64,000 bases of DNA from Symsagittifera roscoffensis (taxonomy: Eukaryota > Xenacoelomorpha > Acoela > Convolutidae). The position numbers and the translations under genes were made by a program. The notes under the pieces were generated by a model. It was not told the DNA's origin. It did no database searches and saw only the letters and a list, made by a program, of their open reading frames with translations. This document shows, one piece after another, positions 51,454 to 63,153 of the stretch. Positions within the stretch are counted from its first letter, which is position 1; the number at the start of each line of letters is the position of its first letter. The stretch is taken from contig NC_087070.1 of assembly GCF_963678635.1 (NCBI RefSeq), forward strand, positions 54,910,617-54,974,616. The letters run 5' to 3'.

Positions 51454-51965
51454 TGTTCCGGCTTTCCGACTTTCGATACGAAAGTAACAGAATATTTGTG
51501 CTCGGGGTGGGTTTTTTTTCTTCAGACAAATTTCGACTTTTTAACTAACTAGCCATTTTTGACGGAATTTTTTTATATCATTCGACAGGTATTGTTGTCC
51601 TGAGCTCAATCTTGAAAAGATATTTCACCTGTGATCATTTTTCGTAAAGTTACGGGGGTTTAAAGATTGCCATTTTGGCCAATTTGGGACAATTAACGCG
51701 CGATATATTTCGCGTTATTAACGCGTAAGCGGAGAATTAATCCTTCTTAGAAATCGTTCCAAATTGGTTAAAAGAAGCCTATTTGCCATAATTGGTTTGT
51801 TATAAGGAGCGAAATCTATCCTTTTGTACTTTATATGGCGTGTCGGGGGATGATTTTTATAAGGGAAAAAATTCAAATTTTAGAGTTTTTGTTTCATTTT
51901 TTTTTATTTCATTGATTTTTTAAATGTTATTACTGCTCCATAAACCTTAAAAGGCAGTCGGAACA
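51454..51965 (+). mobile_element. MITE (TGTTCCGACT family), complete copy
   Basis: Left end TGTTCCG.GCTTTCCGACT and right end AGTCGGAACA (51956-51965) are inverted complements of each other. Length 512 bp, AT-rich, no coding capacity. The subterminal ACTTTCGATACGAAAGT palindrome is shared by all copies. Just outside the right end is a CAGGGCTTCGCCCTG hairpin (51968-51982), which also adjoins the inverted copy at 59366, so the repeat may extend to about 52003. Confidence 0.75.
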
Positions 51966-52009
51966 TTCAGGGCTTCGCCCTGATTGATACGAGCAGTCTT
52001 GTCTGTGTT

Positions 52010-52123
52010 TGTTCTGACCCCTGACAGAGGGAGCAATTTTGTTTCCAAGTTTTATAGTTAATTTGTTTTGCGTGACATTAAGTTACATAATAAACGTTAG
52101 ATGGTTCGACTGATTTATTTGTT
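52010..52123 (+). repeat. 5' LTR of BEL/Pao element
   Basis: TGTTCTGACCCCTGACAGAG...TTTATTTGTT, 114 bp with an AATAAA near 52088. It has 114-bp matches at 57676 and 63154. An ACGAGCAGTCTTGT motif just upstream (51990) is shared with the 3' copy, so the LTR could begin slightly earlier. No convincing primer site follows. Confidence 0.65.
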
Positions 52124-52435
52124 CAACCGTTTTAACTGTCAATCGTGTCGAGCAAGTTTTTTGAGTGAATCCCTACCTCGGTTTCCTCCAGTGGTTGGAT
52201 AAACTTTAAAAATTTGCTCGACTCGCCCCGTTTTCGGCCGCATACCGCCGCGATCGTTACTACTACCGTTTCGCCGTAACGTCGTTGAGTTTAACCGATA
52301 AACCGTACGCGTTAACTTAAATAGTACTGAATCGAAAACCTTACAAAACCCTCAGCTAAGGGTTCTTAAAGTTCTTATCGTGATAATTTTTTTTTCATTT
52401 CTATGTGAGGACTTTACATCAACAGACTCCTTAAA
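52124..52435 (+). other. BEL/Pao leader, no coding capacity
   Basis: About 310 bp, CpG-containing and less AT-rich in the middle. Gag would be expected to begin here but is absent, so the element has lost about 2 kb. Confidence 0.5.
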
Positions 52436-53146
52436 TTGGTTGCCATTAAAACAATCGTATCGCTTATCACTCTCAATGGTGTTCATCATTGCTGCGATTT
52501 CTCTCCATCACCAATTGGTGTTCGAGCCACCACTTTCAAGTGCAATGTTGAAGACGTAGCACTTGCTGACCAAGTGAAGAAATGGTACGAGCTGGAGTCG
52601 CATGGCACGTTTAACGATAAACGTGCACAAAAAGTTCTTGACTCTACCACGATTCATGATGGCAGCCGTTGTGTTGTCGGAATGCTCTGGGCTGATGACA
52701 ACATTCAACTTCCCGATAACTTTTACGCTTCGTTGGTCCAGTTTAAGTCTCTTGAAAAGCGTCTAGAGAAAGATTTAAACCTGAAAACTCAATACGCATC
52801 AGATATCCGAAGTGATGTCGAGAAGGGTTACGTAGTCCCGGTTAGCCCTCACGACTCAAAAAACCGTTCAGACCGAGAATGGTACGTACCGCACCACCCA
52901 GTTTTAAATCCGAACAAACCCGGCAAAGTTCGGCGCGTTTTAAACGGTGCTTCTAGGTTTCACGGCAATTCACTGAATAACTCCCTTCTAGTCGGCCCCG
53001 ATCTGCTTCAGAACCTTTCATTCGTTTTAATGCGCTTCCGAGAGCACAAATACGCAATTTCCGCAGATATCGAAGGCATTTTTATGCAGAAAGCGATCAA
53101 CGTTCCTTGCGTTTTTTGTGGCGGGAGGACCCCACATCAGATGTGA
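52436..53146 (+). pseudogene. BEL/Pao pol: N-terminal reverse transcriptase
   Basis: 236-codon frame. From about residue 40 it matches BEL/Pao RT: LADQVKKWYELESHGTF, CVVGMLWADDN, LNPNKPGKVRRVLNGASRFHG, LLVGPDLLQNL, then KYAISADIEGIF (motif A Asp). A frameshift near 53105-53115 ends the frame at 53146, and RT continues in the frame starting 53107. The first ~35 residues do not look like BEL protein and are probably read from leader sequence. Confidence 0.8.
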
Positions 53147-54030
53147 GTGTATTTCAATATAAAAGGCATATATTTGGAGCGAAAGATTCTCCGACATGTG
53201 CTAACTATGCTCTTCGCCGAACAGCCGTCGATAATCAAAATCGTTACCCCGATGCCGCTTACGCCGTGCTAAACAACTTTTACATGGACTACCTTGGGTC
53301 TGTGAAAAACCCAGAAACTGCTTTAATCTTAAGTCGCAGTTTAGTTGAACTGCTTAAGTTGGGTGGGTTTAATCTTACAAAATTTATTAGCAACGTTCCC
53401 AATTTGTCTTCGAAACTAAACCCCCCTAAGACCAGCGCTAACAATAGTAAGGAAATTATTACCGCTGCGATTATATCGGAAACCGCATCGCATGTTCTCG
53501 GTCTCAAATGGGACCACGTCACCGATACGTTGGTTGTGAGCAGAGGATTCAACCGCGAAATGAAAGATTCTGTTACGCAGCGATCGGTCCTTAGTTTTGT
53601 GTCCTCCGTGTTCGACCCCATAGGTCTTGTCGCCCCGTATACCGTACGCGCACGTTTGCTACTGAAAGATATCTGGAGATTGAGTAGCCAACAGTGGGAC
53701 GATCCACTGCCAATTGAGTTGTGCCGCAGATTCACTGAATGGCACTCTGGCTTGCCAGTTTTAGGGCAGCTCAAAATACCTCGTTGCTATTTTGACTTCT
53801 CAGTAGATGAGGTTGAGCTGCACATGTTCGGCGATAGCTCATTGGACGTTTTCTGTTTTGTAGCATTCCTTCGAGCTCAGAAAAACACCCGTTCCAAATG
53901 TCAACTAGCGTTTGTTTCCGGTAAAGCAAGAGTAGCCCCGATGAAGATGCTTTCAATTCCGAAGTTTGTACTTCAGGCTGCCCTTCTTGCCAGTCGCCTG
54001 AAGGATGATATCGAGAAAGCTCTGACACTG
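52716..54030 (+). repeat. Tandem duplication in BEL/Pao pol, unit 1 (1315 bp)
   Basis: Repeated as 54031-55350 with only about four substitutions and a 5-bp insertion (an extra GTACC near 54202). The junction at 54030/54031 jumps from GACACTG back to ATAACTTTTACG. It is either a recent duplication or an assembly artefact. Confidence 0.95.
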
Positions 54031-54081
54031 ATAACTTTTACGCTTCGTTGGTCCAGTTTAAGTCTCTTGAAAAGCGTCTAG
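53107..54081 (+). pseudogene. BEL/Pao pol fragment, unit 1: RT and RNase H-like part
   Basis: It begins RFLWREDPTSDVSVFQYKRHIFGAKDSP, continues NFYMDYLGSV (normally FYxDD; one Asp codon is missing), FNLTKFISNVP, SVFDPIGLVAPYTVRARLLLKDIWR, LHMFGDSSLDVFCFVAFLR, and stops shortly after the duplication junction. Truncated by the tandem duplication. Confidence 0.85.
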
Positions 54082-55350
54082 AGAAAGATTTAAACCTGAA
54101 AACTCAATACGCATCAGAAATCCGAAGTGATGTCGAGAAGGGTTACATAGTCCCGGTTAGCCCTCACGACTCAAAAAACCGTTCAGACCGAGAATGGTAC
54201 GTACCGTACCGCACCACCCAGTTTTAAATCCGAACAAACCCGGCAAAGTTCGGCGCGTTTTAAACGGTGCTTCTAGGTTTCACGGCAATTCACTGAATAA
54301 CTCCCTTCTAGTCGGCCCCGATCTGCTTCAGAACCTTTCATTCGTTTTAATGCGCTTCCGAGAGCACAAATACGCAATTTCCGCAGATATCGAAGGCATT
54401 TTTATGCAGAAAGCGATCAACGTTCCTTGCGTTTTTTGTGGCGGGAGGACCCCACATCAGATGTGAGTGTATTTCAATATAAAAGGCATATATTTGGAGC
54501 GAAAGATTCTCCGACATGTGCTAACTATGCTCTTCGCCGAACAGCCGTCGATAATCAAAATCGTTACCCCGATGCCGCTTACGCCGTGCTAAACAACTTT
54601 TACATGGACTACCTTGGGTCTGTGAAAAACCCAGAAACTGCTTTAATCTTAAGTCGCAGTTTAGTTGAACTGCTTAAGTTGGGTGGGTTTAATCTTACAA
54701 AATTTATTAGCAACGTTCCCAATTTGTCTTCGAAACTAAACCCCCCTAAGACCAGCGCTAACAATAGTAAGGAAATTATTACCGCTGCGATTATATCGGA
54801 AACCGCATCGCATGTTCTCGGTCTCAAATGGGACCACGTCACCGATACGTTGGTTGTGAGTAGAGGATTCAACCGCGAAATGAAAGACTCTGTTACGCAG
54901 CGATCGGTCCTTAGTTTTGTGTCCTCCGTGTTCGACCCCATAGGTCTTGTCGCCCCGTATACCGTACGCGCACGTTTGCTACTGAAAGATATCTGGAGAT
55001 TGAGTAGCCAACAGTGGGACGATCCACTGCCAATTGAGTTGTGCCGCAGATTCACTGAATGGCACTCTGGCTTGCCAGTTTTAGGGCAGCTCAAAATACC
55101 TCGTTGCTATTTTGACTTCTCAGTAGATGAGGTTGAGCTGCACATGTTCGGCGATAGCTCATTGGACGTTTTCTGTTTTGTAGCATTCCTTCGAGCTCAG
55201 AAAAACACCCGTTCCAAATGTCAACTAGCGTTTGTTTCCGGTAAAGCAAGAGTAGCCCCGATGAAGATGCTTTCAATTCCGAAGTTTGTACTTCAGGCTG
55301 CCCTTCTTGCCAGTCGCCTGAAGGATGATATCGAGAAAGCTCTGACACTG
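54031..55350 (+). repeat. Tandem duplication in BEL/Pao pol, unit 2 (1320 bp)
   Basis: Second unit, continuing after 55350 into the rest of pol. The 5-bp insertion near 54202 shifts the N-terminal RT frame relative to unit 1; a 90-codon frame starts at 54194. Confidence 0.95.
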
Positions 55351-56076
55351 AGTTTTTCCAAAGTGTTCATGTGGACTGACAGCACAACAGTCCTTCAGTG
55401 GTTGAACTCGACAAGCAAACACCCCGTGTTTGTAGCCAATCGAGTAGCCGAGATTCTGGAGTCAACATCAATTGATCAATGGTTCCATGTTTTGAGTGGA
55501 GACAACCCCGCTGAAACCGGAACTAGAGGTGTTACTGCTGACTGCCTCAAGCAAAGCAGTTGGGTAAACAGCCCTTCCTTTTTGAAAACTTCTGATTGGC
55601 CTTTCAATCCAAATAGGGAAGTTACTGACAAAATTCGCCTGGATGGTCCGGTCTACGATCTAAACGAGGGTTTAGAGGTCTCTTCCAAATTTCCGTGCAT
55701 TGCAGTTTCGACTGACTTTGCCTTCCCTTGGGAAGAGTATAGCTCGTTCTCCAAGATAAAGCGACTGGTCGCATATATGTTGAGACTCTCACCTAAGCAT
55801 AGACATTTCAGATCACCAGAAAAAGCCATAATTGATCCAGCAGAACTCGTTATTTCAGAGGAAAAACTTTTGCAACTTTCGCAGTTAGAGTCATTTTCAG
55901 CTGAAAGTAAACAATTAGCAGCTGGAAAATATGTGAAAACATCGAACCGTATATCATCGTATTCGCCTTTTATCGGGCCGAACGGTTTAATTAGATCTAC
56001 CGGCCGGATCCAACGTCTCTCTACAACTGCATTTGAAACTCGCCATCCAATATTTTTGGAAGCCGCCATCGCCTAA
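54427..56076 (+). pseudogene. BEL/Pao pol: RT, RNase H and pre-integrase region
   Basis: 549-codon frame. Residues 1-308 equal the unit 1 fragment, including the FYMDY defect in the RT active site. It then continues into MWTDSTTVLQWLNSTSKH (RNase H, DST motif), VFVANRVAEIL, DNPAETGTRGV (usually NPADxxSRG) and STTAFETRHPIFLEA, the lead-in to integrase. A frameshift at about 56070 separates it from the integrase frame. Reverse transcription would be prevented by the RT defect and upstream frameshifts. Confidence 0.85.
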
Positions 56077-56081
56077 TCCGA

Positions 56082-57209
56082 TTGTTTTTTCGTTTTTATC
56101 ACATTAAGCTTGAACATCAGTCAGTCGACTACCTTCGTTCCGTCATTCATCTTCAATTTGTTGTACTACGCTTAAGATCTGCACCAAGAGCTATTGAAAC
56201 ACATTGCGTGTGCTGTAGAAAGCGAAAAGCGAAAGCCGTTACTCCAATGATGTCTGACCTTCCCGCGGAGCGTCTAGGTTACCGCCAGCCACCGTTCTCG
56301 AACTGCGGCGTCGATTATTTTGGACCATTTCATTTGAACATTCGTCGATCTTTCGAGAAACGCTGTGGTTTTCTATTTACTTGCCTAACGACTCGCGCAA
56401 TTCACATTGAGTTGGTTCCATCCATGGACACAAGTTCTTGTGTGATGGCTATCGAGAGCTTTATTTCTAGGCGAGGAACACCCTCAATAATTTGGCCGGA
56501 CAACGGAACACATTTTGTAGGAGCCGAAAAAGAGCTTCTTCTGTGCATCAAAAATTGGAACGCAGAAGCTCCACTGTCGCTCGTACACAAAGGCATTAAG
56601 TATAAGTATAATCCGCCAAGTGCACCACATGAAGGTGGAGCATGGGAGCGAATGGTGCGCAGTTGTAAGCGTGTGTTTTATGCAATCTTAGGGTCAAGAA
56701 AGTTGACTGACGAGATTTTGAACACAACCATGTGCCTAGTTGAAGGTTCACTAAACGCCCGTCCACTCACTCCCGTTTCTGACGACCCCGATAGTCTTGA
56801 GGCTTTGACGCCGAATCATTTCCTCTTAGGTCAGCACAGTCTAACGTTTCCGTCTCTAAGGTCGAGTGAAAACTATTCTCAATCTAAACGCTATGCCCGT
56901 GTGCAGTCGTACGCAAACGCAATTTGGCAGCGATGGTTAAGTGAGTACGTCCCTACACTCAATAAAAGAGTTAAGTGACATTCTCCTCCCAAATACTCTT
57001 TGAAAACGGGAGATATGGTGTGGTTAGTTGAACCCACTAGCCCTAGGGGCCACTACCCACTAGCACGCATAATGTCGCTAAACTACGGCAAAGACAACAC
57101 CGCCCGCTCCACAAACCTAAGGACCGTTTCCGGAAACTACACTCGGCCGCTCGTTAAGCTCGTTCCGGTTCTCGCTCCTTTGGGGGTGAAGGATGTTAAT
57201 GCTACATAG
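56082..57209 (+). pseudogene. BEL/Pao pol: integrase and C-terminal domain
   Basis: HIKLEHQSVDYLRS and the C..C pair in HCVCCRKRKA form the zinc domain. NCGVDYFGPF (Asp), WPDNGTHFVG (Asp) and HEGGAWERMVRS (Glu) are the intact catalytic triad. SLNARPLTPVSDDPDSLEALTPNHFLLG and YANAIWQRWLSEYVPTL are typical of BEL C-termini. A TGA at 56976-56978, where relatives have Trp, breaks the frame; the same frame resumes with GDMVWLVEPTSPRGHYPLARI and ends at 57209 (DUF5641-type tail). The integrase core is the best preserved part of the element. Confidence 0.88.
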
Positions 57210-57254
57210 CATTAAAGTTTGAAAGTATACTATAAAGCCAGTATAGTTGCTTAG

Positions 57255-57333
57255 CAGTATCAGCTATATAGCTCAGCGTATACATAGTGCGTTCCGGGGA
57301 GTTCGGCGTGGGTTCGATTCTCACCTAAGTCGT
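57255..57333 (+). ncRNA. tRNA-like sequence (degenerate tRNA or SINE head)
   Basis: TAGCTCAGCGTAT (57269-57281) resembles a pol III A box, and GGTTCGATTCT (57311-57321) is a good B box. GTGGG (57308-57312) and CTCAC (57319-57323) form a full T stem around TTCGATT. The acceptor and anticodon stems do not pair well, so a functional tRNA is unlikely; a tRNA-derived SINE or tRNA pseudogene between the BEL pol and its 3' LTR is more plausible. Confidence 0.35.
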
Positions 57334-57675
57334 TTCATTTGAGAATCCTATTTGAGCCGAACCTGACAGAACATAAAAGGCTAATATTTAAATCGGTTCA
57401 AAATTGGTTTGCAATTGAGTTTCTGTTAATTAAACTGCGTGAACTAAGTATGAACTCATTGTGAAAAAACACATAAATCACACAAATCAGGGCATGAACA
57501 AGCCCACTTTTTAACTTGATACGTGTAATGTTGTTGCTAAGTCCGTGCAATAAAAATTACTAAAATTCGCCGTTTATTAATTCTCTTGAATTAAACCGAT
57601 TCTGTTTCCTGTTTTTATAAGTTATAAAAAAGTTATTAAAAAGGCCAGAATAATACGAGCAGTCTTGTATGTGTT

Positions 57676-57789
57676 TGTTCTGATCCCTGACAGAGGGAGC
57701 AACTTTGTTTCCAAGTTTTATAGTTAATTTGTTTTGCGCGACATTAAGTAACATAATAAACGTTAGATGGTTCGACTGATTTATTTGTT
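57676..57789 (+). repeat. 3' LTR of BEL/Pao element
   Basis: 114 bp matching 52010-52123 with few changes. The following ~55 bp (AATCGATCATTTTAGAAAACA...) are also shared with the copy at 63154, suggesting a longer repeat there. Confidence 0.65.
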
Positions 57790-59365
57790 AATCGATCATT
57801 TTAGAAAACAAAAGAAATTTGACCAATTTTTTTGTTGAGAAAAACTTTTCTTTGTTGAGAGCTATGATGTTTGTATTTTCGAAATTTGGGTGAGAGGGCA
57901 AACGAGTTGCGCGGATATTTCTAGCTTAGAAAAGCTGGTTTATAATCTTTAATCAATGCTCTACCAGCATGGCTGGGCTTCAGTTTTCAACTATAAAAAA
58001 GTAAAAGGAACTTAAAACTCAAAGGGCTTGAATGTGACATTTATGTCTTTCCTTGAAGTTGGAAAGTTGAAGAATAATTGAAAACAAAATCTTTAATTTA
58101 AAAAGAGTTTTGCCTTTTTTCCAGCTGTTTTTCAACATTTTTCCAGCTTAATTTTTCCAGGGACTCAAAAAATTGTTCAAAGATCTGAGACTTTCGGAAA
58201 TTTGTCTAAAAGTTAGAACATCAAAAAGTCTTAAAAAGTTTTCCTAAAATTGAAAAAATGGCTAACAAATTTTTCAAAAACTTGAATGAATAAATGAAAA
58301 CTGCCATCAAATAGTAATTTTGAGCACTTTTAAAATTGTGGAGTTTGAAGAAAGAAATGCTCACCCGAAGACTCTATCTTTTCGATACTCTTTTATACTT
58401 TTGTAATACTTTTGATAATCTTTTATGTTTGACACAATTTTGATATTTTAGTCCAATTACAGAAAAGTGTATCTGCATTCAATTTTTTAAGTAGTCCATG
58501 GGGAATTCTAAAAAAGAAGTCCATTTTTGAAATTGGTTGTTCACGTTCTTTTCTGCGCTATTTCTATGTTTCGTATGAAAGCGTAAAATCCTTCCTTTTA
58601 ACATTTCATTTTGAGTTTAGGTTGATTACATTCAAAAAAACTGGGTTCCAAAGAAACCAAGAATCAAACCGAGAAAACTAAATTTGAGCGCTACCAGTTT
58701 TTTTTGGCGTTTTCTTGAAAAAAAGCCCACAAGACAAAAGATTGTTCTCATGTCATTCATGATCTTTAAATTCAGAGTACTGGTTTGCTTATATAATTTG
58801 AAAAAAAAAAACTGTATTCAACTGAACTCCTTGTCTAAAAATTGACATAAATTTCTGTTTTGCTTGCAGCTTCTTTTTGCGCATGATCACTTCGCAACAT
58901 TCGTGAATTCATGTCCGGAGTTCTGAGTCTCAAGGTCTCGGCGCGGTTATGGAAGAGCTAATAGCACTTACTTCAAATGCGTGAGCGTGAAAATCTGATG
59001 CTAGTCCTGCAGCTACCAGAGTGCACACAACTAAAAACATAGACAACAGAAGTTCAAAGGTGAATTGTATGCCCATTATTATGCTCTCTCCTTAGTAATA
59101 ACTTTACATTAGCAATAGCTTACATAACGTGGCCAAACTGTTACAACTCAGTTAAAACTTACTACTCAGTAATAACTAACATAACGTGGACCAACTGTGC
59201 AATGAATAGGCACAGAATTTGATGTCTGTAGGTCAGTGGAATCAATTTTCAAAAAATATTTCAGGAACAAATTTTTGAAAATGTGTCAAAATGAGGATCC
59301 ACTTCGTAAATTTTCTTGGGTTCCAAGTACAAACAAGACTGCTCGTATCAGGGCGATGCCCTGAA
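57790..59365. other. AT-rich non-coding stretch
   Basis: No gene-like frame. An ACAAGACTGCTCGTAT motif near 59333 is the reverse complement of the motif flanking the BEL LTRs and adjoins the inverted MITE copy. Confidence 0.45.
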
Positions 59366-59611
59366 TGTTCAGACTGCCTTTAAGGTTTATGGAGCAGCAC
59401 TAATATCATAAAAAAAATAAATGAAATAAAATAAAATGAAATTTTTTTTTAATTTGAAATTTTTTATAAAAATCATCCCCCCACACGCCATGTCTGATAC
59501 AGTTCAGGACAGATATGCAATCTCACCACAAATGGATTAACCCTGGGCATATCTGTATTTTTATTTTATTTCTGTACGGGTTTCGTTACTTTCGTATCGA
59601 AAGTCGGAACA
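59366..59611 (-). mobile_element. MITE (TGTTCCGACT family), inverted and internally deleted
   Basis: Reverse-orientation copy of 51454-51965: the minus strand begins TGTTCCGACTTTCGATACG at 59611 and ends GGCAGTCTGAACA at 59366. Only 246 bp, lacking much of the interior. A CAGGGCGATGCCCTG hairpin lies just outside (about 59349-59363), as in the 51-kb copy. Confidence 0.75.
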
Positions 59612-62172
59612 ATAATTGAAACAAAAGTTTTGCTGGCTTATTTATTTTGTTGCGGATTCCGCAACAAGCGAAAAGAGCTAGTTTTTCTGTAATTTTAAGT
59701 GGAATCTGCAAAATTGTAAGAGGAATCCGCAAATCATAGCAGATTACGCTTTTCTGTTTATTAAATTAAATTAAACCAGTTTAACTGTATGAACAATCAA
59801 AAAGCAAGCCGTAGAAAAATTTTCTAGCAAATGGGGATTTTTAAAGCAAAGACTTAGGCAGTGTCAGCGGTATCCCTAAACCCTTGTTAAATAAATTGTG
59901 GATGTACTCTTTATTATTTGGGATATTTTTCCCAGCTTACAAATTATGTCTTCCGCCTACAGTTGCGGATTCCGCAACATTGCAATTTTATTATGCATAA
60001 AATTTGTATAGAGATTCCACAAACTGTTACGAATTGCGTAAAAATTCTTAGGAACTCCGTTATTTCGCTTGTTTTTGGAACAATTTCAAGCGGCACAATT
60101 TTTTTTAGTAATTCGTTTGTGCAAAGAAGATCAAAGAATATTGGATTTTGGCCAGTTGCGGCTCCCCTTACAATTCATAAAATGCACAGTTTGGCCTCGT
60201 TATAAAATTTGGTCATTGTTTATTTTGCTATGGGCTGATCTCATGAGCAAAAAACCGAGTGCAGGAAATTTAGCATCTCTGAACAGACCTCATTTGAAAC
60301 TTTGAACGCATACGGAACTTACAAAATTTACGTGCTTAATTAGTGGAATTTTCTTCTATCTGATGTTTAGGCATTTTCTTCAATCCATGTTCCGATGCAA
60401 AAAATTCATGTTCCGATAGAGGTGTACTGATTCCTGTTTTTTTTTTAGTTCTACTTGATTTGCAATAGTTGTTCAAAGAGTCATGTTCTACACGGCCAGA
60501 TAGATTCGTTAAAGTTGGGTTTATACAGTTTTCCGATGAAGGAGAGATAGTAGAATTGTGTTTGGATGGTCCGCAAGGGTGTCCGACTAAGGTAGAAATA
60601 CATGTGGTTTCATGAGAAAACTGGGTCGACATTGGTGTTTTTGAGTGGCGTTGTACTTAGTTTTTCTCATATGTCATTGTCATTTGGTAACTTGTCGCAA
60701 CAAAAAGAAGTCCACATTGTGTTCAGTGGGCTAATTTTGTTTCTTATATGCACTTGTAGCAGTGTAAGCTTAATTTTTGACTTTTTTGCTGTTGAAGCTA
60801 ATTTTCAACTCATCACCTTTGTTTTCTACGTCCAATGTCCATTTAACACTTGGATATTCTTTTTAACTGAAACGTCCAAAAAAATTCTAAGTATTTTCTC
60901 TAAAAAAACTATAACAAAAAGCCAATTCAAACGATAAAAGTAGTCGTTTTTGTATATGGTATTGCAAAAAGATCAATATACAAAATTCAGCAGAAACAAA
61001 ATACAATCTAGGTTGCTTCACATTTTGAAATTAAAAAAAAAAGTTATCATAACTTTAACTCAATTTGAGAAAATTGAATCAAAAGTGAAAATATTTATTC
61101 CACTAAAAGACTCAAAAATTTAACTTCAAAATTGGAAGTCGATGAAAAGTTTCTACGATCTATATTTGATATTGAGTTTTGCCTTCCTTTTAACATCAAG
61201 AATCTTCCGCAAAAAATAAAAGTTGAGCGGAATCAAACTTGAAACTTTCATCGTAAAAATCCACCCATACCTATAAAGGAATCTTCCATGTTCATCGACT
61301 CTATAAAAAATAGTCCGTGTGAAAAAACGGATGTATTCAATTCAGCAAATGGATGATCTGTTTTTTTATTATCAAAAAAAGACAGCCTAAAGCGCCTTGG
61401 ACTTTAAAATTTTGTGTTGCTATAATTAATCAGTTCAAAATGATACAGAAGTGATAATTTTTTTCTTCCACTAAAGTGTTGAAATTTTAGTCAGTATTTC
61501 AACTTCAAAATCTAAAACATTTTTTTTCATGCTGCACTTTACTTAATAAGACTATACTATGCTTTGTATTTGCCACAAAAACTCATAGACATGACTGAGG
61601 TGACTGACGTGACAGGATTTTCTCCAGGATAGGTTTCAAAAATGGCCATTCTTTTTTAAGTCAACCAAACTGTTTTTTGACTTCTCTTAAATCACTATAA
61701 AGAATTTAACCCGGCCAAATTTTAAATTTTTATGCACCGCAGGCAAATTTTTGAAAATCAGGCCATAAACAGGTGTTTTTTAGGCAATTTTTTGAAAATT
61801 ATTGCCAAACAATTATTTTTTTTTCGGTGTGTAATCACCACACGAAATTAGTATAAATTGGTTCCAAAGGCGCCGTAATATGAAATTTGAGGTCAGTCAA
61901 CCAAAAATAGATACCTCAAAAGAGTACAAAGGGGGACCTTTTGGGTCGGCAGGGGTCGAATCTGAGGCTGGGCGTCCAAATCCCTCCTCTCTCCTCGTAA
62001 TGAAAAAAATATGAATAGATGAGATCAGATTTACCATGTTACGAAGAAAAATGACAAATTTTTAATCCGCTGAATTTTAAATTAATTCCAAAATTAGAGA
62101 TATTCAGTATCATATTTGAGTGTTTCATTCAATGCTGAAAACATTATTTTGACTTGAAATGCTGTCAACAAA
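59612..62172. other. AT-rich non-coding stretch
   Basis: Several short frames (for example 60602-60937 plus, 60632-60336 minus) lack motifs. Repeated GGATTCCGCAA or GGAATCCGCAA motifs occur between 59650 and 59990. No RNA gene recognised. Confidence 0.4.
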
Positions 62173-62370
62173 CCCGGTTTGACCAAAAATGCTTATCATA
62201 CAATTTTCATACATGAAAAAAAAATGCTTATCATACTCTTTCATACAATTTCATGGAGTAAACAAAGTGTACAAAAATAGCAAAATACGCATTATTTCCA
62301 TATAATGAAATTATTTGATAAGCATTTTTTCATACTATGAAACAGCTTGACAAGCATTAGTTTTGAACCC
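62173..62370. mobile_element. Short foldback element related to 48144-49246
   Basis: It starts CCCGGTTTGACCAAAAATGC with TTATCATACAATTTTCAT following, and ends AAGCATTAGTTTTGAACCC, which is roughly its inverted complement. About 198 bp, no coding capacity. Confidence 0.6.
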
Positions 62371-63153
62371 CAGACCCCCTGGATCCTTACTTCAGGTGCT
62401 ATGCCCTATGCAAATAGACCCCACCCCGACTTCCGGAACTCGTTTATCGGACCCCACTGAACGCAGGGAGCTAAAACTTTGGGATAGCATAGGTATAACC
62501 GAAGTACATCAGGTATCATAATTTGAGCAAAATCTAGCGGTTGAACCGGAATTTATTACCACTTTGGAAAACCACCCCTTAAACCGGAAGTAGGCAGCTT
62601 ACGAAAAATTATGGGCGAGTGCATATCAATTTTATGGCGGCAATAGACACTATAACTCATCCTAGAAAAAATACCCCCGTGATTAAACCCTCCGACGGCC
62701 CAATCCGGTATTGATATCTTTTTCCCGAGAAAAGTGACAATGGACAATATAAATGGGTGTAACTTGGGAAGTATTGATGGGATATGGACGAAACTTGATA
62801 GGTAGGACCCCTATGGATATCTAAAACCTGAATGTAGAAGATTGACATCGGGTGACCCCGGGGTGACCTCAAATTGTCCTTTGGGCGTTTAGGACCAAAT
62901 TCGTATAGAAAACTTCGGACTTAACACCGGAAAGTGGCGTATTCATTCGACCCCAACACTTGGGAAGGAGAATTGTTCACCTTACTTATAATTGAGAGGG
63001 ATCTTACCTATTTGGACTTTTGGGGAATGAATCAGAAGCTGAAAGAGCTATCACTTACACATTGTATGGTTAAAGTAGTGAAACTAATTAAAATGGTCTT
63101 GAAAAACATTGGGTTCAACTTACTGTTAATTTTTGGTCTTAGTTTTGTGTTTT
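62371..63153. other. Unassigned stretch, less AT-rich
   Basis: About 780 bp with visibly higher G+C than its surroundings and runs such as GACCCCGGGGTGACC. Frames of 63-75 codons show no motif. It may be a fragment of an unrelated element; nothing was recognised. Confidence 0.4.

Larger units (their letters stand above)
52010..57789 (+). mobile_element. Broken BEL/Pao retroelement
   Basis: Short 114-bp direct repeats (52010-52123, 57676-57789) flank a BEL/Pao pol: RT, RNase H-like region, integrase and C-terminal tail. Gag and protease are missing; about 300 bp of leader precedes the truncated pol. An internal 1315-bp segment is duplicated in tandem. Frames are broken at several points, and the RT active site lacks one Asp. 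Inactive. Confidence 0.85.

Noticed and set aside
60602-60937. 111-codon frame with hydrophobic stretches (possible small membrane protein)
   Set aside because: The composition fits T-rich background DNA, and no homology, promoter or splice context was seen.
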